From: Streptomyces flavofungini
GTDB taxonomy: Bacteria > Actinomycetota > Actinomycetes > Streptomycetales > Streptomycetaceae
Direction of reading: 5' to 3'
Assembly (NCBI RefSeq): GCF_014650815.1
Contig: NZ_BMVR01000011.1
Coordinates: forward strand, 186,001 to 250,000
Length of the DNA stretch: 64,000 nt
Made by a program: the position numbers and the translations under genes. Under the pieces are notes generated by a model. That model did no database searches. It saw nothing but the letters and a program-made list of their open reading frames with translations, and had not been told where the DNA came from. Shown piece by piece: positions 51,651 through 59,334 of this stretch; position 1 is the stretch's first letter; the number at the start of each line of letters is the position of its first letter.

Positions 51651-53840
51651 TCAGCCGATCTGCACGTTCTTGTCGAGGGTCACTTGGTCGATGTCGGAGG
51701 TGCGCACGGTCAGTTTGACCTGCCACTTGCCGGTCATCGGGATCTGCACTCCGCTCGCGCTCCAGTGTCCGGTCGCGATGCGGTCGGGGGCCACGGGCAG
51801 CGGTCCCACGTCCTTCGCCTTGAGGGTGAAGGACACCTTGACCTCGGGGAGGTCGAAGGCGCTGCCGTTGGGGCGGGTCGCGTAGACGTGCAGGTCGTTG
51901 CTGCCGGTGCGGCCGGGCGTCAGCTCCATGCGGACGGCGCCCTTGCCGTCCTCGCCGCCGGTGTCGAACGGGAAGTCGACCTTGACCGGGCCCGCGGGCT
52001 GCTGGGCCGAGGTGGAGGCGGCGTTCTTGGCCTCCTCCTCGGTGCGGCCCGGTTCGGTGCTGGTCAGGATCGTGGTGACGGCGAGCAGGACGACGGCGAC
52101 GCCCGCCTCGGCGAACACCGAGCGGCGCAGGCCGGAGCGGTGCGGGTCGGCGTCGCGGAGGCGCTTCTGGCGGGCGGTGTCCATGGCGGCCTGCTGCCGG
52201 GCGAGCTGCGCGGACCGCTTGTCCTGGCCGGGGGCCTTGGTGTCGGCGGCCTTGGTGCCGGACGCCTTGCCGCCGTTGCTCTTGCCGTCGTCGGCCTTGT
52301 CGCCGCTGCCCTTGCTGCCACCGGCCTTGCCGCCGTTGCTCTTGCTGTCGGTGGCCTCGATGTCCGCCGAGATGCCCGTCTTGGAGCTGTGCGCCACGGC
52401 GACGGGCTTCTTCTTCTTGGTCGAGGTCTTGGTCGAGGTCTTCGCCGAAGCACCGGTCGCACCCGTCGCACCGGTCGCACCCGTCGCACCGGTCGCACCA
52501 GCCGTACGCGAGGACGTCGCCGTACCCGCCCGCTGTTCGACGACCGCCACGGCCGCGGCCTCCGGCGCCACACCCCCGGCCTCCCCCGCGATCCGCCCCG
52601 TCCACCGCCGCGACACCGACGCGACGCCCACGAGGACGACGACGAGGCCGATCTTGACGAGCAGCAACTGCCCGTACCCGGTCTCGACGAGCGCGGTCCA
52701 GGAGCCGACCTGCCGCCACGACTGGTAGAGGCCGGTCGCCGCGAGCGTCACCACACTGGCGAACGCGACGCGCGAGAAGCGGCGCACCGCCGCCGCGTCG
52801 ATGTCCGGAGCGCGGTACAGGCAGAGCAGCAGCGCCGCGAGCCCGCCGAGCCAGGCGGCGACGGCCAGCAGGTGCAGGACGTCGACGGGCATCGCGATCC
52901 CGGCCTGGATGCCGGTCGAGGCGTGCTCGGCGAGCGCCCAGGTCGCCGCGATGCCGATGGCGACCACGCTGCCGCCGATGGCCAGGCCAAAGGCGAGGTC
53001 CCGCTTCTCCTTGGCGTCCTCGCGCCGCTCGTACGCGCCGAAGAGCACGGCGATGAACAGCGCGGCGGCCGCGAGCAGCAGCAGCCGCGACACGAGCGCG
53101 GCGCCGGTCTTGGTCTGCAGTACGTCGCCGAGCTTCGCCAGGTCGAAGGCGTCGCCGAGCTTGCCGGAGCCGGTGTAGGGCGCCCGCAGCAGCAGCGTCA
53201 CCAGGGTGGCACCGGTGAGGGTGAGCCAGCCGCCGACGACGAGGCGCTGCAGCGGCCGGACGCCCGCGCCGCGCTGCCAGCAGCCGAGGACGAAGGCGGC
53301 GCCGCCGACGACGACGGTGAACCCGGCGTACGCGAAGTAGCGCGCGATGTCGTAGAGGGTGCCGACGAGGCCGCCGCCGACGTCCTGGTCGGGCAGCGAG
53401 ACCTTGGTGGCGGAGGGCGCGCCGATGGAGAAGGTGAAGGCCCCGGCGATGGGGTGGCTGTCGGCGGAGACGACCTGGTAGGCGACGGTGAAGGTGCCGT
53501 CGGGCAGGCCTGCCCGCAGCTTCACGCCGTAGGAGTGCGAGCCGAGGTCGCTGGTCTTGCCGGTGTCGACGCGCTTTCCCGCGGGGTCGAGGACCCGGAC
53601 CGAGCCGTCGGACATGGCGACCTTCTCGGAGAAGGTCAGTGACACCCGCTCGGGTGCCTTGTCGACCACCGCTCCCTGCTTGGGGTCGCTCCCGGTGAGC
53701 GCGGCGTGCGCGTCGGCGGGCGCCGCGGCGGCGAGCAGTGAGCCGAGGACGGCGCCGATCAGGGCGACGGCGACGAGCAGCAGTCGTCCGTAGCCGGTCA
53801 GGGCGGCCGGCCCCGGGCGGGGAGCGGTGGTCCGCATCAA
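51651..53840 (-). CDS. CopC-CopD fusion, copper-handling membrane protein
   Basis: The protein has 729 residues. Signal peptide cleavage (near ADAHAALTGSDP) leaves CopC's N-terminal copper-binding His. The CopC domain (about 40-165) ends with HPIAGAFTFSI. About eight CopD helices follow (about 195-430). Next comes a ~150-residue Lys/Ser/Gly/Ala linker with GATGAT repeats, another helix (VFAEAGVAVVLLAVTTILTS), and a C-terminal beta-sandwich resembling YtkA. CopC binds Cu; CopD is thought to move it across the membrane. The gene ends 6 bp before dtpA, in the same operon. The linker is poorly conserved sequence. Confidence 0.88.
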   Translation of the reverse strand: MMRTTAPRPGPAALTGYGRLLLVAVALIGAVLGSLLAAAAPADAHAALTGSDPKQGAVVDKAPERVSLTFSEKVAMSDGSVRVLDPAGKRVDTGKTSDLGSHSYGVKLRAGLPDGTFTVAYQVVSADSHPIAGAFTFSIGAPSATKVSLPDQDVGGGLVGTLYDIARYFAYAGFTVVVGGAAFVLGCWQRGAGVRPLQRLVVGGWLTLTGATLVTLLLRAPYTGSGKLGDAFDLAKLGDVLQTKTGAALVSRLLLLAAAALFIAVLFGAYERREDAKEKRDLAFGLAIGGSVVAIGIAATWALAEHASTGIQAGIAMPVDVLHLLAVAAWLGGLAALLLCLYRAPDIDAAAVRRFSRVAFASVVTLAATGLYQSWRQVGSWTALVETGYGQLLLVKIGLVVVLVGVASVSRRWTGRIAGEAGGVAPEAAAVAVVEQRAGTATSSRTAGATGATGATGATGATGASAKTSTKTSTKKKKPVAVAHSSKTGISADIEATDSKSNGGKAGGSKGSGDKADDGKSNGGKASGTKAADTKAPGQDKRSAQLARQQAAMDTARQKRLRDADPHRSGLRRSVFAEAGVAVVLLAVTTILTSTEPGRTEEEAKNAASTSAQQPAGPVKVDFPFDTGGEDGKGAVRMELTPGRTGSNDLHVYATRPNGSAFDLPEVKVSFTLKAKDVGPLPVAPDRIATGHWSASGVQIPMTGKWQVKLTVRTSDIDQVTLDKNVQIG
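52451..52500. repeat. 9-bp microsatellite in the CopCD linker
   Basis: More than five copies of a 9-bp unit alternating CACCGGTCG and CACCCGTCG code for the Gly-Ala-Thr repeat of the linker. Because the unit is a multiple of three, copy-number change would keep the frame. Confidence 0.8.
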
Positions 53841-53853
53841 CTCTTCAGTCCCC

Positions 53854-54552
53854 TCAGTGCGACGAGTGCTTGTCGGTCGACGAGTGCTTGTCGGTGGTGG
53901 AGCGGGTCTTCGCGTTGCTCGGGTCGTGCCGCATGCCGTCGTGCTCGGCGCTGTCGTGCCGCATGCCGTCGTGCTCGGTGCCGTCGTGCTGCATGCCGTC
54001 GTGCTTGTTGCCGCTGTCCTGCTCGGCGCTCTTGTCCTTGGTGCTGTCGGAGGAGCTGGCCGGGTTGTACGTGGCGGGCTTCACCGGCATGGCGACGGTG
54101 ATCGGCTTCGACTTCTCGAAGCGGAGGGTGACCTCCACCTTGTCGCCCTGCTTCGGCTTGTGCTTGAGCTTCTCGAGCATGATGTGGTTGCCGCCGCGCG
54201 AGAAGTCGAGCCTGCCGTTCGCGGGCACGGTGAAGGACTTCCGCTCCTTCATCGTGGAGCCGACGGTGGCGTGCAGGGTGACGCTGCCCGCGAGCGGGCT
54301 GGAGGCGGAGACGAGCTTGTCGGCCGCGCCCTTGTTGGTGACGGTGAAGAAGCCGCCGGCCATGTCGTCCATCGCCGGTACGGGGATGTAGGCGCCGCCG
54401 ACGGTCAGTTCGGGCTTCGAGGCGGCCGCGCTGTCCTGGTCGGACTTCTTGGACTTGTCGGAGTCGCCGCAGCCCGCGAGGACGAGGCCCGCGGTCAGGG
54501 CGAGGGCGCCGCCGGTGAGGAGACGGCGGCGGCGGGTGATGCGGTGGTTCAC
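53854..54552 (-). CDS. ecuC: PCuAC copper chaperone lipoprotein with His-rich tail (ECuC)
   Basis: The 232-residue protein has a lipobox LAGC (about 27-30). The PCuAC domain binds Cu(I) through TLHATV...MKER and GGNHIMLEKL (the H, M and HxM ligands are visible). The ~60-residue C-terminal tail repeats H-D-G-M / E-H-D-G-M-R-H-D and ends DKHSSH, giving at least ten extra histidines. PCuAC proteins deliver Cu to cytochrome oxidase or other cuproenzymes, working with Sco. The GTG start overlaps the sco stop (GTGA). In S. lividans the same protein is ECuC. Confidence 0.9.
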   Translation of the reverse strand: MNHRITRRRRLLTGGALALTAGLVLAGCGDSDKSKKSDQDSAAASKPELTVGGAYIPVPAMDDMAGGFFTVTNKGAADKLVSASSPLAGSVTLHATVGSTMKERKSFTVPANGRLDFSRGGNHIMLEKLKHKPKQGDKVEVTLRFEKSKPITVAMPVKPATYNPASSSDSTKDKSAEQDSGNKHDGMQHDGTEHDGMRHDSAEHDGMRHDPSNAKTRSTTDKHSSTDKHSSH

Positions 54553-55244
54553 GGGTTCTGTCCCTTGAGGATCTTGGGGAGGTCCTGCTCGTAGTCCTTG
54601 GCCGTCGCGTCCTTGCCGTTGTAGACGACATAGCCGGCGTCGGACTTCGGCGAGAAGGCGATGACCTGCGTGCCGTGCATCGATTCGATCTTGCCGTTCT
54701 TGAGCTTCTTGGACGGCTCGATGCTGATGCCGACGGTGCGGGCGCTGCCCTGGATGGTCGGGAAGTCGCCGGTCAGACCGATGAACTCGGGGTCCTGGGC
54801 CTTCAGCCACTTGCCGAGTTCCTTCGAGGTGTCCCGCTTCGGGTCGGTGGTGACGAAGACGACCTGGAGCTTGTCGAGGTCGGCCTTCGTGACGGCCTTC
54901 TTCTGCAGCAGGCTCTTCTTGGCGACGGCGATGTTGCTCATCGTCAGCGGGCACACGTCGGGGCAGTTGGTGTAGCCGTAGTAGAGGAGCACCGGCTTGC
55001 CCTTGGTCTGCTCGCGCAGGTCGTACTTCTTGCCGTGGGTGTCCGTCAGGATCAGGTCCGGCTTCTTGAACGGCTTGTCGAGAACCGTCGCGGCTTCGTC
55101 CTTCGCGGACTCCATCGACACGTCGGCGACCGGCTTCTTGCTGTCGCCGTCGCCACCGCCGCACGCGGTCAGGGTGACGGCGGCCGCGGTCAGGAGCGCG
55201 GCGGCGGTGAGCGTCTTCGTGGTCTTCTTGCTCAACTTGCGCAT
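54549..55244 (-). CDS. sco: Sco1/SenC-family copper chaperone lipoprotein
   Basis: The 231-residue lipoprotein (lipobox LTAC, about 25-28) has a thioredoxin-like fold. The metal/redox motif is YTNCPDVCPLTM (CxxxC), and the matching His is in SMHGTQVIAF near the C-terminus. Sco proteins metallate the Cu-A site of cytochrome c oxidase; in S. lividans Sco also affects development through copper supply. It is translationally coupled to ecuC. Confidence 0.93.
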   Translation of the reverse strand: MRKLSKKTTKTLTAAALLTAAAVTLTACGGGDGDSKKPVADVSMESAKDEAATVLDKPFKKPDLILTDTHGKKYDLREQTKGKPVLLYYGYTNCPDVCPLTMSNIAVAKKSLLQKKAVTKADLDKLQVVFVTTDPKRDTSKELGKWLKAQDPEFIGLTGDFPTIQGSARTVGISIEPSKKLKNGKIESMHGTQVIAFSPKSDAGYVVYNGKDATAKDYEQDLPKILKGQNP

Positions 55245-55316
55245 ACGAAAATGTCCCAGATGTGAGGGGGCCGGGACGCGCCGGGGCCGGGGCCCGCGGC
55301 GCGTCCCGCGGGTGGC

Positions 55317-56051
55317 TCAGCTGCTGCGGCGGCGTCCGGCGAGCACACCGAAGGCCACGCCCGCGGCGCCGACGACGATGCCGACGATGCCGAGGGTGCG
55401 GGCGGTGGTGTCGCTGCTGTCGCTGTCCGAGGCGCTCTCTTCCTTGCCGCCGGACTTCGCGCCGGCCTTGTCGGCCTTGTTGTCGGCGGCGGCGCCGTGG
55501 TGGTCCTCGGAGGCGGCGCTCAGCGCGAGGGCGGGCGCCGGGAAGTCGGGCTCGTCCTGGCCCTTCTGCTGCGGCTCGATCCAGCGGACGACTTCCTTGT
55601 TGCTGTACGTCTGCAGCGCCTTGAAGACCATCTGGTCGGCGTCCTCGGGGAGCTGGCCGAGGGACAGCGGGAACTTCTGGAAGGTGCCGGGCTCGACGCC
55701 CTTGCCGTCGGCGGTCCAGGTGACCTTGGAGACGGCCTCGTCGATCTTCTCGCCGTGGATCTCGATCGGCTTCTTCAGCTTGGTCTTGGTGACCTTCGCC
55801 TTCCAGCCCGGGATGGGCTGCGTCATCACGGACGCGAGCGGCTGGTCGGCGGGGAAGGTGATCTCCAGCTTGGTGGTGGAGGCGTCGTCGCGCTCGTTGG
55901 GGACCTTGAAGTTGACGGTCGCGTAACCGCCCTTGGCGGCGACGCCCTCGGGGCTGACGCTGACGTGCGCGAAGGCGGGGACGGCGGAGAGCAGCAGGAC
56001 GGCGGAGGCGGCGGTACCGGCGACGACGGAGACGCGGGTCAGGGACTTCAT
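55317..56051 (-). CDS. YcnI/DUF1775 copper-binding membrane-anchored protein
   Basis: The 244-residue protein has a signal peptide ending AFAH, leaving an N-terminal His (AHVSVSPEGV) as in CopC and YcnI. The beta-sandwich has a conserved Trp (VRWIEPQ). A flexible Asp/Lys/Ala segment and a C-terminal helix (LGIVGIVVGAAGVAFGVLAG) with a basic anchor follow. B. subtilis YcnI binds Cu(II) with this brace. It sits between an uncharacterised membrane gene and sco in the copper operon. The ATG at 56051 fits the signal peptide. Confidence 0.9.
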   Translation of the reverse strand: MKSLTRVSVVAGTAASAVLLLSAVPAFAHVSVSPEGVAAKGGYATVNFKVPNERDDASTTKLEITFPADQPLASVMTQPIPGWKAKVTKTKLKKPIEIHGEKIDEAVSKVTWTADGKGVEPGTFQKFPLSLGQLPEDADQMVFKALQTYSNKEVVRWIEPQQKGQDEPDFPAPALALSAASEDHHGAAADNKADKAGAKSGGKEESASDSDSSDTTARTLGIVGIVVGAAGVAFGVLAGRRRSS

Positions 56052-56238
56052 GGCGGAATGCTCCAGTTTCGGCAGGTGGTCACGGCGGTCGTGCCCGTGG
56101 TGAACGGTGAATACGGCCGTACGCACTGAGGTGTTCGGAAGGGGACGCGAAGCGCCGGGCCGTGCGGCCACGCGCGCGTGCGTGCGGGTGCGCCACGCGG
56201 CACCCCCTCCGGATGGATGCCGGGAGGAGCGGTCCGCG

Positions 56239-57126
56239 TCAGGCGGCGAGTGCGAGGGCGGCGGCCGCGGGCGGGCCGCGCCGGATCACCGTGTCCTCGA
56301 GCGCGACGGCCCGGAGCCGCGGCGGCGCCACGGTGCGCGGGGCGCGCGCGGGGCCCGTGGCGGGTGCGCCGAGGAGCCCGGCGCGCAGGACTCGTACCAG
56401 CGCGAGAGCAGCCCGGAGGGAACGTACGAGCGCCGCCTCGGCGACTCCGTACGCCCCCTGGGCGGAGAGCCGCACGAGGCGGGCGAGCGCGAGGTCGCCG
56501 CGGCGCAGCAGCCAGCCCGCGGCGAGGGCCGCGAGGACGTGCGCGAGCAGCATCGGAAGGGAGGGCAGGAGCGCGGCAGGGCCGGTCGGGCCCAGCGAGC
56601 CCATGGAAGGCAGCGCCGTCATCGACGGCATCGAGCCCGCCGTGTGCGCCGCCGCCTCGGCCCCCGCGTGGGCGTGTGCTCCGTGTGCGCCGCCCGACGG
56701 TTCGAGGCCCGCGCTCTGCAGGATCTGCCGGGCCTGGGCGGGCGTGATGGTCGCCCCGGCCGCGCCGCACGCGATGCGCGCCGCGCGCTCGACGAGCGAG
56801 GCGGCCCCCGAGCCGCCGCCCGCCGCTGACGTGCTCATCGCCATGCTGTGCTGCTGGCCGAGGCCGAACAGCGCGTGCAGGGCGAGCTGTCCGACGGCCA
56901 GCGCCCCCGCGATCCCCGGCAGCGACCGCTCGCGCCCGGCGAGGGGCACGGCGACGGCGAGGACGCCGAAGAAGGCGGCGATCAGCGTCCACCAGGGGAC
57001 CGAGGCACAGGACGCGAGGACATGGCCCCCGGCGGACAGCACGACGCAGACCGCGGCGAAGGTCGCGGCCCGCAGGAACCGGACATCGGCTCCTGCGCGT
57101 GTCTGACGCGGGTGGGGGGCAGTCAT
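56239..57126 (-). CDS. Hypothetical His/Met-rich membrane protein of the copper operon
   Basis: The 295-residue protein has hydrophobic helices near 20-40, 45-65, 72-92 and about 190-215. Between them is a Gly/His/Met-rich stretch (GGAHGAHAHAG, AAHTAGSMPSMTALPSMGSLG, about 140-175) that could bind copper. No family recognised. It heads the leftward operon ending in dtpA. The ATG at 57126 is the only good start. Confidence 0.78.
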   Translation of the reverse strand: MTAPHPRQTRAGADVRFLRAATFAAVCVVLSAGGHVLASCASVPWWTLIAAFFGVLAVAVPLAGRERSLPGIAGALAVGQLALHALFGLGQQHSMAMSTSAAGGGSGAASLVERAARIACGAAGATITPAQARQILQSAGLEPSGGAHGAHAHAGAEAAAHTAGSMPSMTALPSMGSLGPTGPAALLPSLPMLLAHVLAALAAGWLLRRGDLALARLVRLSAQGAYGVAEAALVRSLRAALALVRVLRAGLLGAPATGPARAPRTVAPPRLRAVALEDTVIRRGPPAAAALALAA

Positions 57127-57330
57127 GGCCGGGCCATCATCGCACCAGGCTTACCCGTCCCCTGCGGCAGGTCCGCGGGCACCGGCGAATTCTCCGGGGT
57201 ACCCGGCTACACCGGGTGGGGTGCTCCGCGCGTCCGCCGTATGGGCGGCATCACGTCAAGTGGGCGCTTATCCGTGGTTACTCGCGGCAATACGTATCGG
57301 TATGTCGAGCCGCAGCCAGGAGGCTGGAGC

Positions 57331-57846
57331 ATGAGCATCTGGTGGTCACTCCATTTGCGGCGCGAAGCTGCGAGCGTTCCGCTCGCCCGGCGCCTGCTGA
57401 TGGGCACGATGGAGAGCGCGGGGGTGCACCCCGACGTCAGTTACGAACTCTCGCTGGCCCTCACCGAGGCCTGCGCCAACGCCGTCGAGCACGGTGGGGC
57501 CGCGACGCCCGGGGCGCCCGGCGGCGCGTACCGGGTCACGGCGTACCTGGACGGCGAGAAGTGCCGCATCGAGGTCGCCGACTCCGGTCCGGGCTTCCCT
57601 ACGAGCCGCGTCCGCATGTCCGTCCGCCGCCGGGCCCGCCGCCGCACCCGCCGCCCGTCCCGCGCCCCCAAGCCGGTCACGCCCGCGGTACCGGCCGAGG
57701 TCGCCGAGAGCGGCCGGGGCCTGTGCCTGATCCGCGAGTTGGCCGACCATGTGGACTTCGGGAACGTGCCGGGCCGCGGCGGCGCGGTGATCAGTTTCGA
57801 CAAGGTCCTGAAGTGGCGCGAGGACGCGCCGCTCGTCAGCGCGTAG
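57331..57846 (+). CDS. RsbW-like anti-sigma/ATP-binding regulator (HATPase_c)
   Basis: The protein has 171 residues. The N-box is LTEACANAVEHGG, the G1 box is VADSGPGF, and a late SGRGLCLIREL corresponds to the G2 region, giving a complete GHKL ATPase without histidine-kinase parts. Such proteins (RsbW/SpoIIAB) bind sigma factors or phosphorylate anti-anti-sigma proteins. A ~35-residue Arg/Pro-rich insertion (RRRARRRTRRPSRAPK) interrupts the domain after G1, unusual for the family. AGGAGG precedes the ATG. No sigma factor is adjacent. Confidence 0.87.
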   Translation: MSIWWSLHLRREAASVPLARRLLMGTMESAGVHPDVSYELSLALTEACANAVEHGGAATPGAPGGAYRVTAYLDGEKCRIEVADSGPGFPTSRVRMSVRRRARRRTRRPSRAPKPVTPAVPAEVAESGRGLCLIRELADHVDFGNVPGRGGAVISFDKVLKWREDAPLVSA

Positions 57847-57968
57847 CTGTCAGCGGGTGGTGGAGCTCGTCAGCGCGTAGCCGTCAGCGGGCGGCGGAGC
57901 TCGGCAGCGCGTAGACCTCAGCGGGTGCCGGAATCGTCCCGGGCGAAACGATGTCCTGACCGGTCAGG

Positions 57969-58775
57969 TCACCGCACCGTCGCCGCGTACACCTCAAGGG
58001 CCGACCGTGGTGCCCGCCCGAGCAGCGCGCGCAGCTGGTTGTCGGCGATCGACGTGCCGTCGAGGAAGCCGCCCGCGATCGCCGAGTAGGTGCTCAGGAG
58101 CATCGGGACCTGGAAGGGGAGCGCCTCGGCGGCGGTGGTGATCGCCTCGCGGGTGGCGGTGAGGGTGCCGGGTTGGTAGCGGCCGCCGAGTGCTTCGGCC
58201 AGGTCGGTGCCGCTCAGGGGCTGTTCGCCGACGAGTTCGTAGGTGCGGCCCGCGTGCGGGGCCGGGTCGGTGGCCACGCGGACGGCCACGTCCGCCAGGT
58301 CCGCGCGGGCCACGGCGGCGAGCCGGCCGTCCCCGAGGGGCGCGGCGATGGTGCCGTCGGGGCCCGGGGCGGCGATCGCGGCCAGGAACTCCGCGTACAG
58401 GCCGTTGCGCAGGACCGTCCAGCGCAGTGTGGAGCGGAGCAGCCTGCGCTCGGTCCAGCGGTGGGCGAGGGCGTACGTGAGGTGGTCGCCGTCGCCGCTG
58501 AGGCTGGTGTAGACGAGGTGGCCGACGCCGGCCTTCTCGGCGGCGGTGATCACGGCCTCGTGGCGGGCGGCGACGACGTCGTCCTCGGCGGCCCCGGCCG
58601 AGATCACGAGCAGGGTGGTGACGCCGGTGAAGTCCAGGGACGAGGGGTCGTCGAAGTCGACGCGGCGCTGTCCGGGCGCCGGGGCGCGGGTGCCGACGAG
58701 GACGTCGTCGCGGTCGGCGAGGCGGGCGGTGACGAGCTTGCCGAGTGCGCCCGTGGCGCCGGTGATCATGAGCAT
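57969..58775 (-). CDS. NmrA/QorB-like NAD(P)-binding protein
   Basis: The 268-residue atypical SDR begins with the dinucleotide motif ITGATGALGKLV and contains GHLVYTSLSG, WTVLRNGLYAEF and YELVGEQPLSG, as in NmrA-like quinone reductases (QorB/YtfG). It probably reduces quinones or binds NAD(P)H as a redox sensor. It is divergent from an HxlR regulator, the arrangement known for qor/HxlR pairs. A palindrome GGGAACGTTCCC lies directly before the start (58776-58787). Confidence 0.87.
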   Translation of the reverse strand: MLMITGATGALGKLVTARLADRDDVLVGTRAPAPGQRRVDFDDPSSLDFTGVTTLLVISAGAAEDDVVAARHEAVITAAEKAGVGHLVYTSLSGDGDHLTYALAHRWTERRLLRSTLRWTVLRNGLYAEFLAAIAAPGPDGTIAAPLGDGRLAAVARADLADVAVRVATDPAPHAGRTYELVGEQPLSGTDLAEALGGRYQPGTLTATREAITTAAEALPFQVPMLLSTYSAIAGGFLDGTSIADNQLRALLGRAPRSALEVYAATVR

Positions 58776-58851
58776 GGGAACGTTCCCCCGTCGTTCTGGG
58801 TTCTCCTTGCGGCGGGCGGCGGTGGTCGCCGGGCCCGGGATCATCGTGATC
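58776..58851. promoter_or_regulatory. Candidate HxlR operators in a divergent promoter
   Basis: Two inverted repeats lie in the 108-bp divergent gap: perfect GGGAACGTTCCC (58776-58787) and GATCATCGTGATC (58839-58851, 5-bp arms). Either could be bound by the HxlR protein. Confidence 0.45.
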
Positions 58852-58883
58852 GGCGGCGGGCGCATGCGTAAGGAGGCACTCTG

Positions 58884-59324
58884 ATGTCAGCAGGGCACAC
58901 GGCGATAACCACCCCGCAGGCCGCGGTGGCGGCGGGCGAGCCGGTGATCCAGTGCGAGACGCCGCAGGACGAGTGCGGGGTCCGGGACGTCCTGGACCGC
59001 CTCGGCGACAAGTGGTCCGTCTACGTAGTGGTCGAACTCGCCTCCGGAGTACTGCGGTTCAAGGAGTTGCAGCGCCGCATCCACGGCGGCATCTCGCAGC
59101 GCATGCTCACTCTGACGGTGCGCCGCCTGGAGCGCGACGGCCTGGTGAAGCGCACCGTGTACCCGACGATCCCGCCGCAGGTCGAGTACGAGCTGACGGA
59201 GATGGGCCACAGCCTCACCCACCTCGTGAAGTCCCTCGCGGACTGGTCGATCGCCCACCGCCCGGCGATCTCGGCGGCGCGGGAGACGTACGACGCGCGG
59301 ACCGCCGAGGACGTCCGCCCCTGA
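58884..59324 (+). CDS. HxlR family transcriptional regulator
   Basis: The 146-residue protein has an HxlR winged helix: CGVRDVLDRLGDKWSVYVVVEL, then RFKELQRRIHGGISQRMLTLTVRRLERDGLVKR, and EYELTEMGHSL. A conserved-position cysteine in QDECGV suggests a thiol/quinone redox switch as in QorR/YodB. It should repress the divergent NmrA-like gene. TAAGGAGG precedes the ATG at the ideal distance. Confidence 0.9.
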   Translation: MSAGHTAITTPQAAVAAGEPVIQCETPQDECGVRDVLDRLGDKWSVYVVVELASGVLRFKELQRRIHGGISQRMLTLTVRRLERDGLVKRTVYPTIPPQVEYELTEMGHSLTHLVKSLADWSIAHRPAISAARETYDARTAEDVRP

Positions 59325-59334
59325 CGGACCGGCC

